A stretch of 64,000 nt of DNA from the NCBI GenBank assembly GCA_008729055.1, contig SDUX01000003.1, positions 1,364,001 to 1,428,000 on the forward strand, written 5' to 3'. Below, piece after piece: positions 63,112-64,000 of the stretch. Position 1 is the stretch's first letter. Every line of letters begins with the position of its first letter. Source of the stretch: Pyropia haitanensis (taxonomy: Eukaryota; Rhodophyta; Bangiophyceae; Bangiales; Bangiaceae). The notes under the pieces were generated by a model. It was not told the origin of the DNA. It was given only the letters and a program-made list of their open reading frames with translations, and ran no database searches. The position numbers and the translations under genes were made by a program.

Positions 63112-64000
63112 TGTAGTGGCTGGTAGGGGTGCTGCAACGCCGTCTTTGGAAGAACCCGGGTGGAGGCTCACGTGGCGCGAAAAGGGAAGGAGGAGGACGA
63201 GTGTCTAAGAGGAGAAGGTGAAGCGGGGTGGGGATGGAATGGATCTTGACGGCCGTGCCGGTTCAGCTCGACAGAATAGCGCACGGGAGGGCGCGTGATC
63301 AAGACAGCACGAGCTGGTCCGACATGTGGTGCCTCATATACCAGGAGGCGGAACGCCGGCACTTGCCCCCAGACAGCGTCTCCCCCTTCCCCCTGCGGCC
63401 ACACCCCAGGGCACGCCAGGTTCCCCCCCCCGGGAGGGGCCCGCACGCACAGGCGAGGGTGCGCGCCGACCAATCCAAGCGCCGCCTACGCACCTGCCGC
63501 GCGTGCGGGGCGCACCTTCGCCCTCCCCCCAACAATCCCTACAGCCGCCCACCGTCTCCCCCACCACTCCTTCGGCGGGCGGCCCCAACTGGGAGGACCG
63601 GTCCAACCACCAAAACCCTCTCCACGGGCACAGCCGACGGCCCCCCCCATCATATGGAGCGGCCGCGGCGGGCGCGATGCTCCCGCCGCTCGTCGTGTCG
63701 GCGGTGCGTGCGTGTGCGGCCCCGGCGGGGCCCGCCCCCGCGCCTGGCTGGGGCCCCTGTGTGTTATCGCGGTGGGGGGGTGCGATGCGCGCCACCGCGG
63801 TTCGCTGCCGCCCGTCCCCACTGGGCCTTGCCCCGCACCAACCAACCACACCTCGCCGGCAAAGCACAAGGAGACGATCCTCGGGTCGGGTGTATGTGCG
63901 GGCGTGACGCGCTGAGTTTGACGGCGGCCGCGGGCGGGCGGGGTGTAGCGGCCCGTGCTGGTCACAAAACGGACGCAGGTTGCCGGTGCGTCGCGCGCAC
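63112..64000. other. Upstream region of the zinc-finger gene to window end
   Basis: About 890 bases that should hold the zinc-finger promoter. The open frames on both strands have no motif. I see no RNA gene or repeat. Confidence 0.5.

Noticed and set aside
1..64000. CRISPR arrays, bacterial operons or prophage genes
   Set aside because: There are no spaced direct repeats, no ribosome binding sites and no operon packing. Spliced genes and eukaryotic families show this is nuclear eukaryotic DNA.

Overview
This window reads as nuclear DNA of a GC-rich, intron-poor photosynthetic eukaryote, most probably a red alga (Bangiophyceae, a Porphyra/Pyropia-like lineage). That assignment is inference. 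It rests on very high GC with almost all third codon positions G or C, genes with zero to three short GT-AG introns (donors mostly GTACGT, GTAAGT or GTGAGT), N-terminal extensions that look like plastid transit peptides, Ala/Gly/Pro-rich linkers, and a nuclear tRNA gene that appears to carry an ectopic T-arm intron, a feature known from the red alga Cyanidioschyzon.

Layout. 1-12 kb: tRNA-Leu(CAG), a BAR-domain gene (+), a small secreted Cys-rich protein (-), a gene-poor stretch, then a striking secreted basic protein with 36 cysteines (+). 12-22 kb: a PIN-LIKES (PILS) auxin-carrier family protein (+), a CLC chloride channel with CBS domains (-), a DEDDy 3'-5' exonuclease (+) and a plastid-type membrane/coiled-coil protein (-). 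24-29 kb: an unrecognised multi-pass membrane protein (+), then a 1.45 kb terminal-inverted-repeat transposon with a 250 bp MITE nested in it. 30-40.5 kb: two related SBBP-type beta-propeller membrane proteins (+) flanking a BRE1-like RING protein (-). 40.7-49 kb: kynureninase (-) and shikimate kinase (+) head to head, SUMO E2 UBC9 (-), and a fused DhaK-DhaL dihydroxyacetone kinase (-). 50-64 kb: an F-box/LRR protein (+), a doubly interrupted tRNA-Ala(CGC) (-), an AT-hook protein (-) head to head with a SUZ12/EMF2-type Polycomb protein (+), an ACT-like plastid protein (+) and a four-finger C2H2 transcription factor (-).

Several genes bear on chromatin and ubiquitin-like modification (BRE1, UBC9, SUZ12, AT-hook, F-box). 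Others are plastid or central metabolism (shikimate kinase, kynureninase, DHA kinase, CLC). They look like neighbours rather than one pathway; the two divergent pairs are the likeliest to share regulation.

A recurring technical signal is that at least six otherwise well-conserved genes change reading frame exactly at C or G homopolymers of about 9-21 bases. Homopolymer-length errors in the assembly are the simplest reading, so protein models spanning those runs should be treated as provisional.
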